A DNA stretch of 64,000 nucleotides from Prochlorococcus sp. AG-347-K20 (GTDB lineage: Bacteria; Cyanobacteriota; Cyanobacteriia; PCC-6307; Cyanobiaceae), in the NCBI GenBank assembly GCA_003281315.1, contig QCCH01000003.1:62001-126000 (forward strand), in the 5' to 3' direction. The notes under the pieces are model-generated. The model had not been told where the DNA came from, searched no databases, and worked only from the letters and a program-made list of their open reading frames with translations. Within the stretch, counting starts at the first letter, position 1, and the number at the start of each line of letters is the position of its first letter. This document shows positions 19,482 through 29,703 of the stretch, piece after piece. The translations under genes were made by a program, and so were the position numbers.

Positions 19482-20000
19482 TTACCACAATTTTCTTCTT
19501 GAATATTTAAACATCCTTATAAGTTGGGAGCAAATAAAGGGAGCAAACAAACCTGTCAAAAAAACTTCAGCTAAGATATTTTTTACACTTGGAATAAACA
19601 TTAAAAAATTACCATCTGAAAAATTTCTAAACAAAATTTGTGCAAGATAAAGAGTACCGCATAAAAAACTTCCAAAAGAACAAATTAAACCATACCTAAA
19701 ATGTCCCACCAAAATATCACTATGTGATTTAATTCTCCCAAAGAAAAATCCACAAAAAATTAGGCCTGGAATTTGAGTAAAACTTTCATTTAAAGTTAGA
19801 GAATCTAAGATGAGACCCAAGAACAAACCAAATACTAATCCATTAATTGATCCATTAATCATTGCCCAAGGCAATAACCAAAATAACGGCCAATAAGGCT
19901 GAACTCCTAAAAATCCAAGCCAATTAGGGTGCCACAAAAAAATAACTGGGATAAAAATAAAGCTTATAATGGATAATTTTTTGGTAAAAAATTTATTCAT
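19482..20000 (-). CDS. mreD: Rod shape-determining membrane protein MreD
   Basis: Multi-spanning membrane protein (about 172 residues) with five or so hydrophobic helices; the segment PYWPLFWLLPWAMINGSINGLVFG and the later GLILDSLTL resemble MreD. Sequence conservation in this family is low, so position in the mreB-mreC-mreD order is the main evidence. I use the ATG at 20000, which overlaps the mreC stop as TAATG; an ATG ten codons earlier would overlap mreC by 31 bases. It helps couple MreB filaments to wall synthesis. Confidence 0.85.
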   Translation of the reverse strand: MNKFFTKKLSIISFIFIPVIFLWHPNWLGFLGVQPYWPLFWLLPWAMINGSINGLVFGLFLGLILDSLTLNESFTQIPGLIFCGFFFGRIKSHSDILVGHFRYGLICSFGSFLCGTLYLAQILFRNFSDGNFLMFIPSVKNILAEVFLTGLFAPFICSQLIRMFKYSRRKLW

Positions 20001-20749
20001 TAAATATTTACTTTCAAAATTTGTACCCAATCAATTACATGAGGTTTTGCTAAAAGTGAAATTTTTGCCGTTTTTTTTGATTTCAACGTCTCATCTATAG
20101 ATTGGACAATACCAATAGGGATATTTGGAGGTAATAACGTACTAGCAGGAGATGATGATACAAAATCTCCCACTTTGATATCGGCATCTTTTGAATAAAG
20201 TATTAGGCTAGGATAATCATCTCCTAAACCGACTAGTAATCCATTGATTTGAATTCTATCCACCCAAACGCCTAACTTACTTTCTGGAGAAGTTATTAAA
20301 GTGACCGACGAAGTGAATAAAGAAGTATTCTTTACTCTACCTAATAATCCACCCGGACCAATCACAATATTGCCAATTTCTACTCCATCCTTTGAACCTT
20401 TGTTTAAAATTATTTGTCTCCACCAACCTCCTGTTTTTCGCGAAATAACTGCAGCTGAAATATATTCATCATTAGATGATTCTTGAAGAGATAAGATTTG
20501 TCGCAATCTTATATTATCTTTTGTAAGAAGATTTAACTTTATTAAATATTCTTGATCAATACTCTCAAGAACAATTTCTTTTTGAAATTGACCAGGCCAA
20601 AAAGGTTTTGAAATAAAATAATAAAAATCTTTATAAAAAGCTCCTTTTGATATTCTTACAAAAACCAAAAATAAAAAAATTGCAAAAAATAGCCAATTTT
20701 TCTTTTTATGCCACCAACGACTATTAGAAATTCGTCGGATACCTAACAT
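20000..20749 (-). CDS. mreC: Rod shape-determining protein MreC
   Basis: Single-pass protein linking cytoplasmic MreB to periplasmic wall synthases. N-terminal transmembrane helix about residues 18-34 (LFFAIFLFLVFV), then a coiled-coil stretch (about 60-90) and the MreC beta domains with KGSKDGVEIGNIVIGPGGLL and SPESKLGVWVDR. 249 residues, compact as in other Prochlorococcus. The stop overlaps the mreD start (TAATG) and the start is 4 bases after mreB. Confidence 0.92.
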   Translation of the reverse strand: MLGIRRISNSRWWHKKKNWLFFAIFLFLVFVRISKGAFYKDFYYFISKPFWPGQFQKEIVLESIDQEYLIKLNLLTKDNIRLRQILSLQESSNDEYISAAVISRKTGGWWRQIILNKGSKDGVEIGNIVIGPGGLLGRVKNTSLFTSSVTLITSPESKLGVWVDRIQINGLLVGLGDDYPSLILYSKDADIKVGDFVSSSPASTLLPPNIPIGIVQSIDETLKSKKTAKISLLAKPHVIDWVQILKVNI

Positions 20750-20753
20750 AACA

Positions 20754-21806
20754 TTAATCTCTTATGGCATTCCTTATGAATTCTGGAGTGTCAACAACTC
20801 TTTTGAGTTTTTTAAAATCATCCAACACCTCTCCACAACCATTCACTACGCAAAGCAGTGGGTTTTCTGCTATGTGAGTAAAAATTCCTGTTTCATCGCT
20901 CAATAAATCATTAATGCCTCTCACTAAAGCTCCACCACCTGCAAGCATAATCCCTCTATCAACAATATCTGCGGCAAGTTCAGGAGGGGTTCGCTCTAAA
21001 GTTCTTTTTACAGCTTCGACTATTTTGCTAAGTGTTTCAGCCATAGCTTCTCTGATTTCTCCTGATGTCAAAGTGACTGATCTAGGTAGACCAGATAAAA
21101 GATGTAAACCTCTAACCTCTAAAGTAGTTTTATCAAAATCATCATCTGGAAATGCAGATCCGATTTTTATCTTGATATCTTCTGCGGTTCTCTCTCCAAC
21201 AACTAAATTGTGAACTTTTTTAAGATAAAGCGCAATTGACTCATTTATTTCATCGCCTGCTATTCGAACAGATTCACTCAAAACAGTTCCTCCTAAACTT
21301 AATACTGCAACCTCAGTAGTACCTCCACCAATATCAACAATCATTGTTCCAATTGGCTCAGTTACTGGTAATGATGCTCCTATTGCTGCTGCGACAGGTT
21401 CATCTATTAAATGAACTTCTCTAGCTCCCGCTAATCCAGCTTCTCTTACTGCTCTTCGCTCAACACTAGTAACTCCACTTGGAATTCCAATCACTATCCT
21501 TGGAGCTACTATCCCCTTGCCTTCATTACATTTTTGAATAAATGTTTTTATCATTTGTTCTGCAGCATCAAAATCTGCGATAACTCCATCTCTTAGTGGT
21601 CTTACAGCTCTTATATTGCCAGGGGTCCTTCCAAGCATTAACTTTGCTTCTTTACCAACAGCTAATGGAATCCCTTCTTCTAAATCCATAGCTACCACAG
21701 AAGGCTCCTGTAAAACAACGCCTTTTCCTGATACATGTATAAGAGTATTGGCCGTTCCCAAATCTATGCCAATATCTCGAGAAAATTTAAATCTGTTAAA
21801 AATCAC
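20754..21806 (-). CDS. mreB: Actin-like cell shape protein MreB
   Basis: Bacterial actin that organises lateral wall growth. Actin-fold signatures: phosphate 1 [13 protein letters not shown] (about 10-22), phosphate 2 [14 protein letters not shown] (about 160-173), and the adenosine motif [12 protein letters not shown] (about 290). 350 residues, canonical. The start is a GTG. First gene of the mreBCD operon on the minus strand; divergent from ssb with a 132-base gap. Confidence 0.97.
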   Translation of the reverse strand: MIFNRFKFSRDIGIDLGTANTLIHVSGKGVVLQEPSVVAMDLEEGIPLAVGKEAKLMLGRTPGNIRAVRPLRDGVIADFDAAEQMIKTFIQKCNEGKGIVAPRIVIGIPSGVTSVERRAVREAGLAGAREVHLIDEPVAAAIGASLPVTEPIGTMIVDIGGGTTEVAVLSLGGTVLSESVRIAGDEINESIALYLKKVHNLVVGERTAEDIKIKIGSAFPDDDFDKTTLEVRGLHLLSGLPRSVTLTSGEIREAMAETLSKIVEAVKRTLERTPPELAADIVDRGIMLAGGGALVRGINDLLSDETGIFTHIAENPLLCVVNGCGEVLDDFKKLKRVVDTPEFIRNAIRD

Positions 21807-21938
21807 AATAAGAATTTCTTTTTTTAAATAATATATCTATTTTTTGATAAGCTCTCGGAATTCTGACGTTTAGTTATGAATAGCACGTAAAACTTTGAGC
21901 AGAAACTGAAAATATGAGTATTATAAAAAAAAAAAATT

Positions 21939-22310
21939 ATGGAAATTAACACTATTAACCTTGTTGGCAGAGCAGGAAGAGAACCAGATGTCAGATATTT
22001 TGAATCAGGCAGTATAGTAGCGAATTTCACAATTGCAGTTAACAGAAGAAGCAGAGATGAAGAGCCAGATTGGTTTAATTTAGAAATATGGGGCAAGCAA
22101 GCACAAATAGCCGCAGATTATGTGAAAAAAGGATCATTAATTGGAATTACAGGAAGCTTTAAAATTGATAGCTGGAAAGATAAAAATACTGGAGAAGATA
22201 GATTTAAACCAGTTGTTAGGGTAGATAGATTAAACTTACTAGGCTCACGAAAGGATTCTGATAATAACCAATATTCCAACAGCAATAACTCAAGTGAAAT
22301 TCCTTTTTAA
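21939..22310 (+). CDS. ssb: Single-stranded DNA-binding protein
   Basis: OB-fold protein coating ssDNA in replication and repair. The N-terminal domain (about 1-105) has INTINLVGRAGREPDVRYF, WFNLEIWGKQAQIAADYV and KGSLIGITGSFKIDSW. A short Asn/Ser linker leads to the C-terminal tip SSEIPF, which keeps the Pro-Phe end used to dock partner proteins, though with one acidic residue instead of the usual three. 123 residues, short as in cyanobacteria. Its stop overlaps the convergent DedA gene by 4 bases. Confidence 0.94.
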   Translation: MEINTINLVGRAGREPDVRYFESGSIVANFTIAVNRRSRDEEPDWFNLEIWGKQAQIAADYVKKGSLIGITGSFKIDSWKDKNTGEDRFKPVVRVDRLNLLGSRKDSDNNQYSNSNNSSEIPF

Positions 22311-22966
22311 GCTCTATTTTTTTTAAGAAATCTAATAAGTATTCTTATAAAAAAATATAGGAAAATTAAAATTAAAATTGGCTTTACAACATATTTAATT
22401 TGATCTAAATAAGTTTGAATGATTAGATAATTTTCACCAAATAAATAACCTGAATAAGTGAGAAGTGCTACCCATATCAGACTCCCAAATGTAGTCCAAA
22501 GCAAAAATTTTCTTAATGGCATAAGTTCTATGCCAGCAGGAACAGAGATTAAAGTTCTTATACCTGGTACTAATCTGCCCCAAAAAACTAAAGAAACACC
22601 GTATTTATCAAACCACTTTTTACTTTTACTTAAATCACTAGGAGAAATACCCAGATATTTTCCTTTTTTATCTAGAAAATTTGAAAGTCTTTTTTCATTT
22701 ACTAATCTACCTAAATAGTACCAAGGCAAAGAACCTAAAATAGTTCCAAGTAATCCCCAAAAAACTAAAATATAGAAATTTAATTTTTGTTGATAAACAA
22801 AAAAACCGCCTAATGGCATTATTATTTCCGAAGGAATTGGAGGTATTATGTTTTCCAAAAACATAGCCAAACAAATAGTGAGGTATGCAATTGTTGAATT
22901 CTTTTCAACAGCCAAACTAATATAGTCGGGAATTGAAGTAAGAAAATTTACAAAAATTAAACTCAA
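22307..22966 (-). CDS. DedA-family membrane protein
   Basis: Integral membrane protein of the DedA/VTT family, implicated in undecaprenyl-phosphate or lipid flipping and membrane homeostasis. Family motifs are clear: PPIPSEIIMPLGG in the re-entrant loop (about 42-54) and GRLVPGIRTLISVPAG (about 130-145). Several transmembrane segments and a basic C-terminus (LIRFLKKNRA). The start appears to be a TTG just 2 bases after the ahcY stop, with no ATG nearby, so translation may be coupled to ahcY. Confidence 0.9.
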   Translation of the reverse strand: MSLIFVNFLTSIPDYISLAVEKNSTIAYLTICLAMFLENIIPPIPSEIIMPLGGFFVYQQKLNFYILVFWGLLGTILGSLPWYYLGRLVNEKRLSNFLDKKGKYLGISPSDLSKSKKWFDKYGVSLVFWGRLVPGIRTLISVPAGIELMPLRKFLLWTTFGSLIWVALLTYSGYLFGENYLIIQTYLDQIKYVVKPILILIFLYFFIRILIRFLKKNRA

Positions 22967-22968
22967 AC

Positions 22969-24387
22969 TTAGTATCTATAAAGCTCTGGTTTGTAAGGTC
23001 CTTCAACAGAGACATTAATATAGTCAGCTTGTTCCTTAGTTAATTTTGTTAATTTTGCACCAATTTTATCAAGATGCAATCTAGCTACCATTTCATCTAA
23101 ATGCTTTGGTAAAACATAAACCTCCTTAGCATATTTTTCTGACTTATTGAAAAGTTCGATTTGAGCTAATACTTGGTTAGTAAAAGAATTACTCATAACA
23201 AAACTTGGATGTCCAGTGGCACAGCCTAAGTTAACTAATCTACCTTCAGCTAGAAGGATTATTTTATTGCCACTCGGTAAAGTTATGTGATCAACCTGCG
23301 GCTTAATATTTTCCCATGGATAATTTTTCAATGAAGCCACATCAATTTCATTATCAAAATGACCGATATTGCAGACTATGGCCTCATCTTTCATCTTAAC
23401 AAGGTTTTCGTTTGTTATTACCTGATAGTTTCCAGTTGCGGTAACAAATATATCTATATCTTCCACAACATCGTCTAATGTAACAACACTAAAACCTTCC
23501 ATAGCCGCTTGAAGAGCACAAATTGGATCTACTTCAGCAACTTTTACAATTGCACCAAGTCCTCTTAAAGACTGGGCTGAGCCTTTACCTACATCTCCAA
23601 AACCCATTACTAAAGCAACCTTCCCAGCAATCATCACATCAGTTGCACGCTTTATGCTGTCAACTAGAGATTCTCGGCACCCATATAAATTATCAAATTT
23701 GCTCTTAGTTACTGAATCATTTACGTTGATAGCGGGGAAAGGTAAAGCATTTTGCTTTTGCAGTTGATAAAGTCTTGCAACTCCCGTTGTAGTTTCTTCA
23801 GTGACACCAATGATATTATTCTTAATTCTAGAATAGAAGTCACTATCATTTTCCAACTTAGACTTGATAGAATTGAATAAAGCAATTTCTTCTTCATTAT
23901 CGGGATTATCTAAAACAGATAGATCTTTTTCTGCTTTACTACCGAGTATCAATAATCCAGTTGCGTCGCCTCCATCATCAAGAATCATATTTGGAGAGTC
24001 TGAACCCCAATCAAGGATATAGTGGGTATATTGCCAATATTCATCAAGAGTCTCACCTTTTTTTGCATATACAGAAATTCCTTGATCTGCGATAGCTGCA
24101 GCCGCATGATCTTGAGTTGAAAAAATATTACAAGAAGCCCATTTCACTTCTGCACCAAGATCAACAAGAGTTTCTATTAAGACTGCTGTCTGAATAGTCA
24201 TATGAAGACTTCCAGCTATTTTTGCACCTTTTAGTGGCTTTTCAGATTGATATTTATCTCTAAGCGCCATTAATCCAGGCATTTCCGTTTCGGCAATTTT
24301 AATTTCTTTACGACCAAAATCTGATAAAGAGATATCAGCAATTACGTAATTAGGTGTAGAGGTCTTGACTGAATTTGCGATAACCAT
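22969..24387 (-). CDS. ahcY: Adenosylhomocysteinase
   Basis: Hydrolyses S-adenosylhomocysteine to adenosine and homocysteine, relieving product inhibition of methyltransferases. Visible: [15 protein letters not shown] near the N-terminus, [13 protein letters not shown] with the catalytic region, the NAD-binding [14 protein letters not shown], and the C-terminal [10 protein letters not shown]. 472 residues, usual for the bacterial form with its insert. It heads a pair with the DedA gene. TsaE is divergent 39 bases away. Confidence 0.97.
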   Translation of the reverse strand: MVIANSVKTSTPNYVIADISLSDFGRKEIKIAETEMPGLMALRDKYQSEKPLKGAKIAGSLHMTIQTAVLIETLVDLGAEVKWASCNIFSTQDHAAAAIADQGISVYAKKGETLDEYWQYTHYILDWGSDSPNMILDDGGDATGLLILGSKAEKDLSVLDNPDNEEEIALFNSIKSKLENDSDFYSRIKNNIIGVTEETTTGVARLYQLQKQNALPFPAINVNDSVTKSKFDNLYGCRESLVDSIKRATDVMIAGKVALVMGFGDVGKGSAQSLRGLGAIVKVAEVDPICALQAAMEGFSVVTLDDVVEDIDIFVTATGNYQVITNENLVKMKDEAIVCNIGHFDNEIDVASLKNYPWENIKPQVDHITLPSGNKIILLAEGRLVNLGCATGHPSFVMSNSFTNQVLAQIELFNKSEKYAKEVYVLPKHLDEMVARLHLDKIGAKLTKLTKEQADYINVSVEGPYKPELYRY

Positions 24388-24426
24388 TTCTAGTAGATAC
24401 TATTTCTTTTAAACTATAAATGATTT

Positions 24427-24876
24427 TTGTGTAATTTTGTGTTTGTTGAAAATTTTAATGAGACTTTAAATTTAGGAAAAAAACTCTCACACAAATTAAA
24501 TCCCCAATCAATTGTTTTATTAAAGGGTCCAATTGGGGCTGGGAAAACTTCATTTATTCAAGGGATTGCTAAAGGCTTATCAATCACTGAGGAAATTACA
24601 AGCCCTACATTTGCTTTATCGCATCATTATAACTCCGGAAACATTCCACTAATTCACCTTGATTTATACAGGTTAGAAAATGGCTCTTCAGCAAAAGAAG
24701 TTTTTTTTTCAGAAGAGGAAGAGGCAATACAAAGACAAGCTATTTTAGTTATTGAATGGCCAGAATTAATAGAACCAGTTGTTGATAATTTCTGGAAAAT
24801 AGAAATTAGTTACGCAAAAAATTATGGAAGAAACTACGAAATAAGAGACCCCAAAAATTTATTAACCTTCTCATAA
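24427..24876 (+). CDS. tsaE: tRNA t6A synthesis ATPase TsaE
   Basis: P-loop ATPase of the TsaB-TsaD-TsaE complex that makes N6-threonylcarbamoyladenosine at position 37 of ANN-reading tRNAs. Walker A GPIGAGKTS (34-42), the family motif SPTFALSHHY and HLDLYRLE with switch-like role, and IEWPELIEP near the C-terminus. No ATG is available at the N-terminus: TTG (24427) or the GTG at 24439 must start it. The 3' end overlaps the convergent PfkB gene by 43 bases. Confidence 0.92.
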   Translation: MCNFVFVENFNETLNLGKKLSHKLNPQSIVLLKGPIGAGKTSFIQGIAKGLSITEEITSPTFALSHHYNSGNIPLIHLDLYRLENGSSAKEVFFSEEEEAIQRQAILVIEWPELIEPVVDNFWKIEISYAKNYGRNYEIRDPKNLLTFS

Positions 24877-25832
24877 TATGGCTGTTGCTCGATGGCGCCT
24901 TCACCAAGACAAGTTAATAATCCACAAACACCTGCGAACTTAATGCAATCTTGTATCTCTATTTCATCTGTAGGATAGCCAGAAGAAATTAATTTTGAAA
25001 TTAATCCAGCTAGAAAAGCATCGCCTGCGCCAGTTGTATCAACAATTTTTTGTGAAATAGGAGTTTCGGTAATTCCCTTCAATCCATTGATATACCATGA
25101 AACGGGATTTTTTCCATCAGTTATTATTACATCTGGTCTATTAGACAATTGTTGAGATATTAGCAAGGGATTTTCATCCTCAAAAAACAAAGTTGCTTCT
25201 TCCTTAGCAAGTTTTAAAACATTTGCATGATTTAAAAATTTCTTTATTAAATCAACTCTCGCGGCTTTACTAATTTTTGATGAAAAACGTGAATAATCCC
25301 AGAAGACCTCTCTCCAATTCAAATCAATAACTATTTTGACTTCAAATTTTTTAGCCTGTTCTAGAAGAAAAAAAATAGTCTCTGCTGATATTGGAGATGA
25401 TAATAAAATAGTTCCTGTAACCAAATATATTGTTTCTAGAAACGATTTCTCTAAATTTAAAATTTCTTTTTCGATTAATTTCTTACTAAAAACTTCGTCT
25501 GCATAGCATGAATGAGAACTTTCCTCAAAGCCTGAAAAAAAACGATCTCCAAATTGATCTCTATCTACATTAACCACGCGAGTAGATACATCATTATCAA
25601 ATTGCAAAAAATCTAAGTTAACGTCCAATTCATTAAATTGCGAAATAAATTTTTTTCCATAATCATCACTTCCCAGACTTCCTATAAATATTGAATCTAT
25701 TTTTAATTTTCTTAATGCACAAGCAACATTAGCCGGCGCACCACCCAAAAAATCTGTAAATCCTTGATTTGACTTATTTCTGATTCTGTCTATTAAAGCC
25801 TCACCAATACATATGACTTTTTTCTTTTTCAT
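24834..25832 (-). CDS. PfkB-family carbohydrate kinase (fructokinase-like)
   Basis: Sugar kinase of the ribokinase/PfkB family. Motifs: GGAPANVACALRKL (about 30-43) and the catalytic DTTGAGDAFLAGL (about 263-275) with the base Asp and anion hole. The N-terminal VICIGEALIDRI is typical of fructokinases. 332 residues, usual length. Fructose from sucrose is a plausible substrate in these sucrose-making cells, but the substrate is inferred. The 3' end overlaps tsaE by 43 bases in antisense. Confidence 0.9.
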   Translation of the reverse strand: MKKKKVICIGEALIDRIRNKSNQGFTDFLGGAPANVACALRKLKIDSIFIGSLGSDDYGKKFISQFNELDVNLDFLQFDNDVSTRVVNVDRDQFGDRFFSGFEESSHSCYADEVFSKKLIEKEILNLEKSFLETIYLVTGTILLSSPISAETIFFLLEQAKKFEVKIVIDLNWREVFWDYSRFSSKISKAARVDLIKKFLNHANVLKLAKEEATLFFEDENPLLISQQLSNRPDVIITDGKNPVSWYINGLKGITETPISQKIVDTTGAGDAFLAGLISKLISSGYPTDEIEIQDCIKFAGVCGLLTCLGEGAIEQQPYYEKVNKFLGSLIS

Positions 25833-25918
25833 AAAATGAACACTTTTTCTTAACTAAGAATAATTTATTAAAAACGAATAATTTTTTTTTGAATTAAAGT
25901 TTAATTAAAAGCATATTC

Positions 25919-26836
25919 ATGGTGTCTTTCAATAAATCTGAAACTTGGAAGTGGAAAAATTGGGAAATTTCTTGGTCTTTATCAAAAGAATCTACTCCCG
26001 AAAAAAGTATTAAAATTTTATTAATACATGGGTTTGGGGCATCAAAAAACCACTGGAGACATAATCAAGATTTTCTTGGTAAATTTTCTAATTGCTATGC
26101 AATTGACTTATTAGGATTTGGAAAAAGCAGTCAGCCTAGTGCTTTATTAAATTACGAAGCTGATAAAGAAAACTCAATTAAATATTCCTTCGACTTATGG
26201 GGTAATCAAATATCAACATTTTGTTCAGAGATAATTAAATCTCCGGTTTACTTGGTAGGCAATTCAATTGGTGGTGTTATTGCATTGAAAGCAGCTGAAA
26301 TTCTCAAAGATAATTGCAAAGGTGTCATTTTGATTGATTGTGCACAAAGAACAATGGATGATAAACGTTTAAAAAAAAGTGATATCTTAATGAATCTACT
26401 GAGACCCGTCCTTAAAACGATAGTCAGGCAAAGAGTAATTAGTAATACACTTTTTACAAGAGCTGCTAATCCAAAAGTTATTAAAAAAATACTTGAACAA
26501 GCTTACCCTTCTGGAAAAAATATCGATAAAGAATTAATTGAATTACTCTATAAACCTTCTCAAAGAAAAAACTCTAAAGAAGCATTTCGTGGTTTTATTA
26601 ACTTATTTGATGACTATCTTGCTACTGACCTTTTCGATAAGATTGATGCTCCAATCCAAATGATTTGGGGAGAAAAAGACCCTTGGGAATCCTTAAGAGA
26701 AGCAAGAGAATGGAAGAAACAATTCGGAAATATTCAAAGATTAGATGTTATTGATGGGGCTGGCCATTGTCCTCATGATGAAGAACCTGAAAAAACCAAC
26801 AAGTTTATTAAGGAATTTATTCAAGAAACAAAGTAA
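25919..26836 (+). CDS. Alpha/beta-fold hydrolase
   Basis: Hydrolase of the epoxide-hydrolase/MhpC-like group. The oxyanion segment LIHGFGASKNHWRHN (about 35-49) is followed by the nucleophile elbow GNSIGG with S116, a likely acid D254 in GEKDPWE and the base H283 in DGAGHCPHDEEPE. A helical cap domain fills about 150-235. 305 residues, no signal peptide. Its last 16 bases overlap the end of the convergent sigma-factor gene. Similar cyanobacterial proteins have been linked to pigment or lipid metabolism, but the substrate cannot be read from sequence. Confidence 0.9.
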   Translation: MVSFNKSETWKWKNWEISWSLSKESTPEKSIKILLIHGFGASKNHWRHNQDFLGKFSNCYAIDLLGFGKSSQPSALLNYEADKENSIKYSFDLWGNQISTFCSEIIKSPVYLVGNSIGGVIALKAAEILKDNCKGVILIDCAQRTMDDKRLKKSDILMNLLRPVLKTIVRQRVISNTLFTRAANPKVIKKILEQAYPSGKNIDKELIELLYKPSQRKNSKEAFRGFINLFDDYLATDLFDKIDAPIQMIWGEKDPWESLREAREWKKQFGNIQRLDVIDGAGHCPHDEEPEKTNKFIKEFIQETK

Positions 26837-27822
26837 GCCTCTACATTATCACTAAGTCTTCTCAAACCTCTTAATCCATCTCGTTCTAGGTTTCTTACTC
26901 TATCTCTACTAATGCCAAGTACTCTTCCTATACCCGTAAGAGACATTGGTTCATCACCATCCATTCCATACCTCATTCTTAAGACTCTACATTGCAGATC
27001 AGGCAGTTGATGTAAAAGAGAATGTAGATCACCTCTCATACAATCCATTTCTATTTGCTCGTCAGGCAAATCCTCTCCCCCTGCTAGTAAATCTAATAAA
27101 ACGGTATCTTCACCATCACCAACTTTGGTTTCGAGACTAACTGGCTGACCAGCTTTGCACATCAAATCTTTAACATCATCTTCAGGCAGTTCTACGTATT
27201 TCGCAAGTTCACTCACAGTTGGAGTTCTAGACATTTCTTGACTAAGTTCTCTTTGGCCTTTTTTTAACTTATTCAACATTTCAGTTATATGAATTGGTAG
27301 CCTTATCGCCCGACTTTTTTCAGCTATTGCCCTTGTAATACCTTGTCTAATCCACCAGTATGCATATGTTGAGAACTTGTAACCTCTGGCAGGGTCGAAT
27401 TTTTCAACCCCTCTGACCAATCCTATAGTTCCCTCCTGTATTAAATCTAAAAGTTCCATATTTCTTTTTGTATATTTTTTTGCAACACTTACTACCAATC
27501 TTAAGTTCGCTGCAACCATTCTTTCTTTAGCTCTCTGTCCAGCTCTCAATCTTTTTTTTATTATGGAAGTAGATAAATTTAATCTAGTCGATAATTCATC
27601 AATACTAGGCTTATCTCCTGTTAATTCAATAATTTCTAGTTCTGCTCTTTCAACTTGCATGTACTCTTGAACTTGTCGGCCTAGAGTAATTTCTTGCTCA
27701 TGCGATAGTAATGGAACTCTTCCTATATCTCTCAAATATGATCTAACAAGATCTACATCATTACTAGCTTTAATATTTGCGATTGACGTTAGTTTATTTT
27801 CGTTTATTGTTTCAGGAGACAT
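26821..27822 (-). CDS. Sigma-70 family factor, probably group 2
   Basis: RNA polymerase sigma factor. Regions visible in order: 1.2 (DVDLVRSYLRDIGRVPLLSH), 2.1-2.4 (LRLVVSVAKKYTKRNMELLDLIQEG, then YKFSTYAYWWIRQGITRAI), 3 (RLPIHITEMLNKL) and 4.2 helix-turn-helix (GIGRVLGISRDRVRNLERDGL). No long acidic 1.1 region, and about 333 residues from the ATG at 27822, fits a non-primary group 2 factor. An ATG 11 codons upstream (27855) is also in frame. Likely one of the few alternative sigmas of Prochlorococcus, used for light or diel control, though the particular paralog is not assignable. Confidence 0.9.
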   Translation of the reverse strand: MSPETINENKLTSIANIKASNDVDLVRSYLRDIGRVPLLSHEQEITLGRQVQEYMQVERAELEIIELTGDKPSIDELSTRLNLSTSIIKKRLRAGQRAKERMVAANLRLVVSVAKKYTKRNMELLDLIQEGTIGLVRGVEKFDPARGYKFSTYAYWWIRQGITRAIAEKSRAIRLPIHITEMLNKLKKGQRELSQEMSRTPTVSELAKYVELPEDDVKDLMCKAGQPVSLETKVGDGEDTVLLDLLAGGEDLPDEQIEMDCMRGDLHSLLHQLPDLQCRVLRMRYGMDGDEPMSLTGIGRVLGISRDRVRNLERDGLRGLRRLSDNVEAYFVS

Positions 27823-27922
27823 GAAAGTTAAATGATGTTTTGTAAACAATACCATTAAGAAATGTAAAGTTAAACAAAAAAATCCACATTTTTACAAAAA
27901 TGAGAATAAATACCTAGTGGAT

Positions 27923-29329
27923 TTAAGCTAATGAAGAGTTTAACAGCCATTTTGCTGTACTTAGATAAATAAATACACCAGCAATATCAGTGACAGTTGT
28001 AATGAAAGGGGAAGACATTAAAGCTGGATCCAATTTCATTCTGTCGAATAACAAAGGGAGGATCGCCCCTGTTGTAGCAGCCAAAGTTGTTATGGATATT
28101 AAACTTATTCCCACAGCAGAGGCGATTAAAGGCCCTTCTCCTTGCCACCAAGCGAAGGGAAATACTACAAGCATCATAAAAACACCCAAAAGAGCACCTG
28201 TTATTGCCTCTTTAACTACTGCCTTCATTGCACCAAGAGACTTCAATTTTTGAGTACTTAAACCTCTAATAACAACTGTTGAACTTTGAGCGCCAACATT
28301 TCCCCCAGTACCTATAAGAAGCGGAATAAATGCGGCTAACAAAACTATTTCTTTTAAAATTTGATCATTCATAGCTATAACTTTTGTGGTTAAACCATTA
28401 GCCAAAACCAAAATCAATAACCATAAAATTCTTCTTCGAGCAATCGTAAACAAACTACTTTGGAAATAATCATCTTCATCTCCAGGTTGTACTGCACCCG
28501 CCGCATAAATATCTCTTGTCGCTTCTTGTTCTATGACATCAATTAAATCATCCACAGTTACTATCCCGACAAGTCTTTTTTCTTTATCAACGACTGGGAG
28601 AGCTAAAAAATCATATCTTTGTATTGCTCGAGCAACCTCTTCTTGATTCGTATTAGTAGAGATATTTACTACATCTCTTGTCATGACGTCTCCAATTGGC
28701 TTAGAGGGATCAGCAGTAACAAGATCTCTTAAGGAGAGAATACCGGTTAAATGTCTCTCTTTATCAGTAACATATAAACTATAGATAGTTTCAGTAAATG
28801 CAGCTCTTTTTCTAACCAAAGAAAGAGCCTCAGCAGCTGTTTGCATCTCTTTAAGATCTATAAATTCAGTTGTCATTAATCTTCCAGCAGTTTCAGGCTC
28901 ATATCCAAGTAATTCAGCTGTTACTTTCCTTTCACCAGGACTAAGAGCGGACAAAAATTTTCGTACAACTTTTGCAGGTAATTCATCAAAGAGTTGAACC
29001 CTATCATCAGGAGACATTTTTTCAACGATTTCTAAGACTTCTCCTGAACGAAGTCTTTCTAATAGAGTTTGCTGAACTACTGGATCTAAATATTCGTAAA
29101 CCTCAATTGCTTCATTTTTCTTTAATAATCGAAATGCCAATGCCTGCAATATTTGTGGAAGGCTACCAATAGCATCCGCAATATCAACAGGTTGAGATGG
29201 CTCTAAAAGTAACTTTGCCTCATCATAATTTCCCGCGATGAGCAATTCCTCAAGTTGAAAAGTAATATTTTCTCTTGTACTAAAATCTGAAGATAGGGAT
29301 GTAACTGTTTCAAGATTATTTTCTTTCAT
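27923..29329 (-). CDS. mgtE: Magnesium transporter MgtE
   Basis: Homodimeric Mg2+ channel gated by cytoplasmic Mg2+. The N domain of helical repeats (about 20-150, MSPDDRVQLFDELPAKV), two CBS domains (about 155-280, with TVDDLIDVIEQE at the end) and a five-helix membrane domain (about 300-465) with IPLLIGTGGNVGAQSST, the pore motif region, are all present. 468 residues, standard. It lies 100 bases upstream of the sigma factor gene on the same strand; co-regulation is not evident. Confidence 0.95.
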   Translation of the reverse strand: MKENNLETVTSLSSDFSTRENITFQLEELLIAGNYDEAKLLLEPSQPVDIADAIGSLPQILQALAFRLLKKNEAIEVYEYLDPVVQQTLLERLRSGEVLEIVEKMSPDDRVQLFDELPAKVVRKFLSALSPGERKVTAELLGYEPETAGRLMTTEFIDLKEMQTAAEALSLVRKRAAFTETIYSLYVTDKERHLTGILSLRDLVTADPSKPIGDVMTRDVVNISTNTNQEEVARAIQRYDFLALPVVDKEKRLVGIVTVDDLIDVIEQEATRDIYAAGAVQPGDEDDYFQSSLFTIARRRILWLLILVLANGLTTKVIAMNDQILKEIVLLAAFIPLLIGTGGNVGAQSSTVVIRGLSTQKLKSLGAMKAVVKEAITGALLGVFMMLVVFPFAWWQGEGPLIASAVGISLISITTLAATTGAILPLLFDRMKLDPALMSSPFITTVTDIAGVFIYLSTAKWLLNSSLA

Positions 29330-29372
29330 AAATATTATCCCTTGTCAAAGTAACACCACCATTATAAGAAAT

Positions 29373-29702
29373 CTAAGTAATTTTTCTACTTATCCAGAAT
29401 CCGATAAACATTGTGAATAAATTAACGATAATGATTAAATTAAAAAAAATTATAAATTTTATCCACTCCCCTTGATTAAAAATTTTGTACAAAAAATATA
29501 TAAATCCGCTAAAGGATGTAAAGCAAGAAAAAAAACCACTCAATAATATTTTTTCAATTGAATAACTTAGTCTTTTACTGATTAAAAAACCAACTAAAAA
29601 TGATCCAATTATTGAAGTAAAAAAGTTATTATCTAAAGTTAATCTTAAAAAAGTAGCTAGGTAAGCAGCTAAAAGAATATAAACAAAATGATTTAATTTC
29701 AC
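29373..29702 (-). CDS. crcB: Fluoride channel subunit CrcB (first of pair, diverged)
   Basis: Small four-helix Fluc/CrcB channel that exports fluoride. The GSFLVGF segment (33-39) and the FTSFSGF motif (61-67) match the family GxxxTTFSTF region, keeping the phenylalanines. The conserved helix-2 Asn three residues before GSF is Ser30 here. GTG start, 1 base after the neighbouring crcB, so the pair is translationally coupled. As with paired crcB genes elsewhere, the two likely form an antiparallel heterodimer. Confidence 0.85.
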   Translation of the reverse strand: MKLNHFVYILLAAYLATFLRLTLDNNFFTSIIGSFLVGFLISKRLSYSIEKILLSGFFSCFTSFSGFIYFLYKIFNQGEWIKFIIFFNLIIIVNLFTMFIGFWISRKIT

Positions 29703-29703
29703 T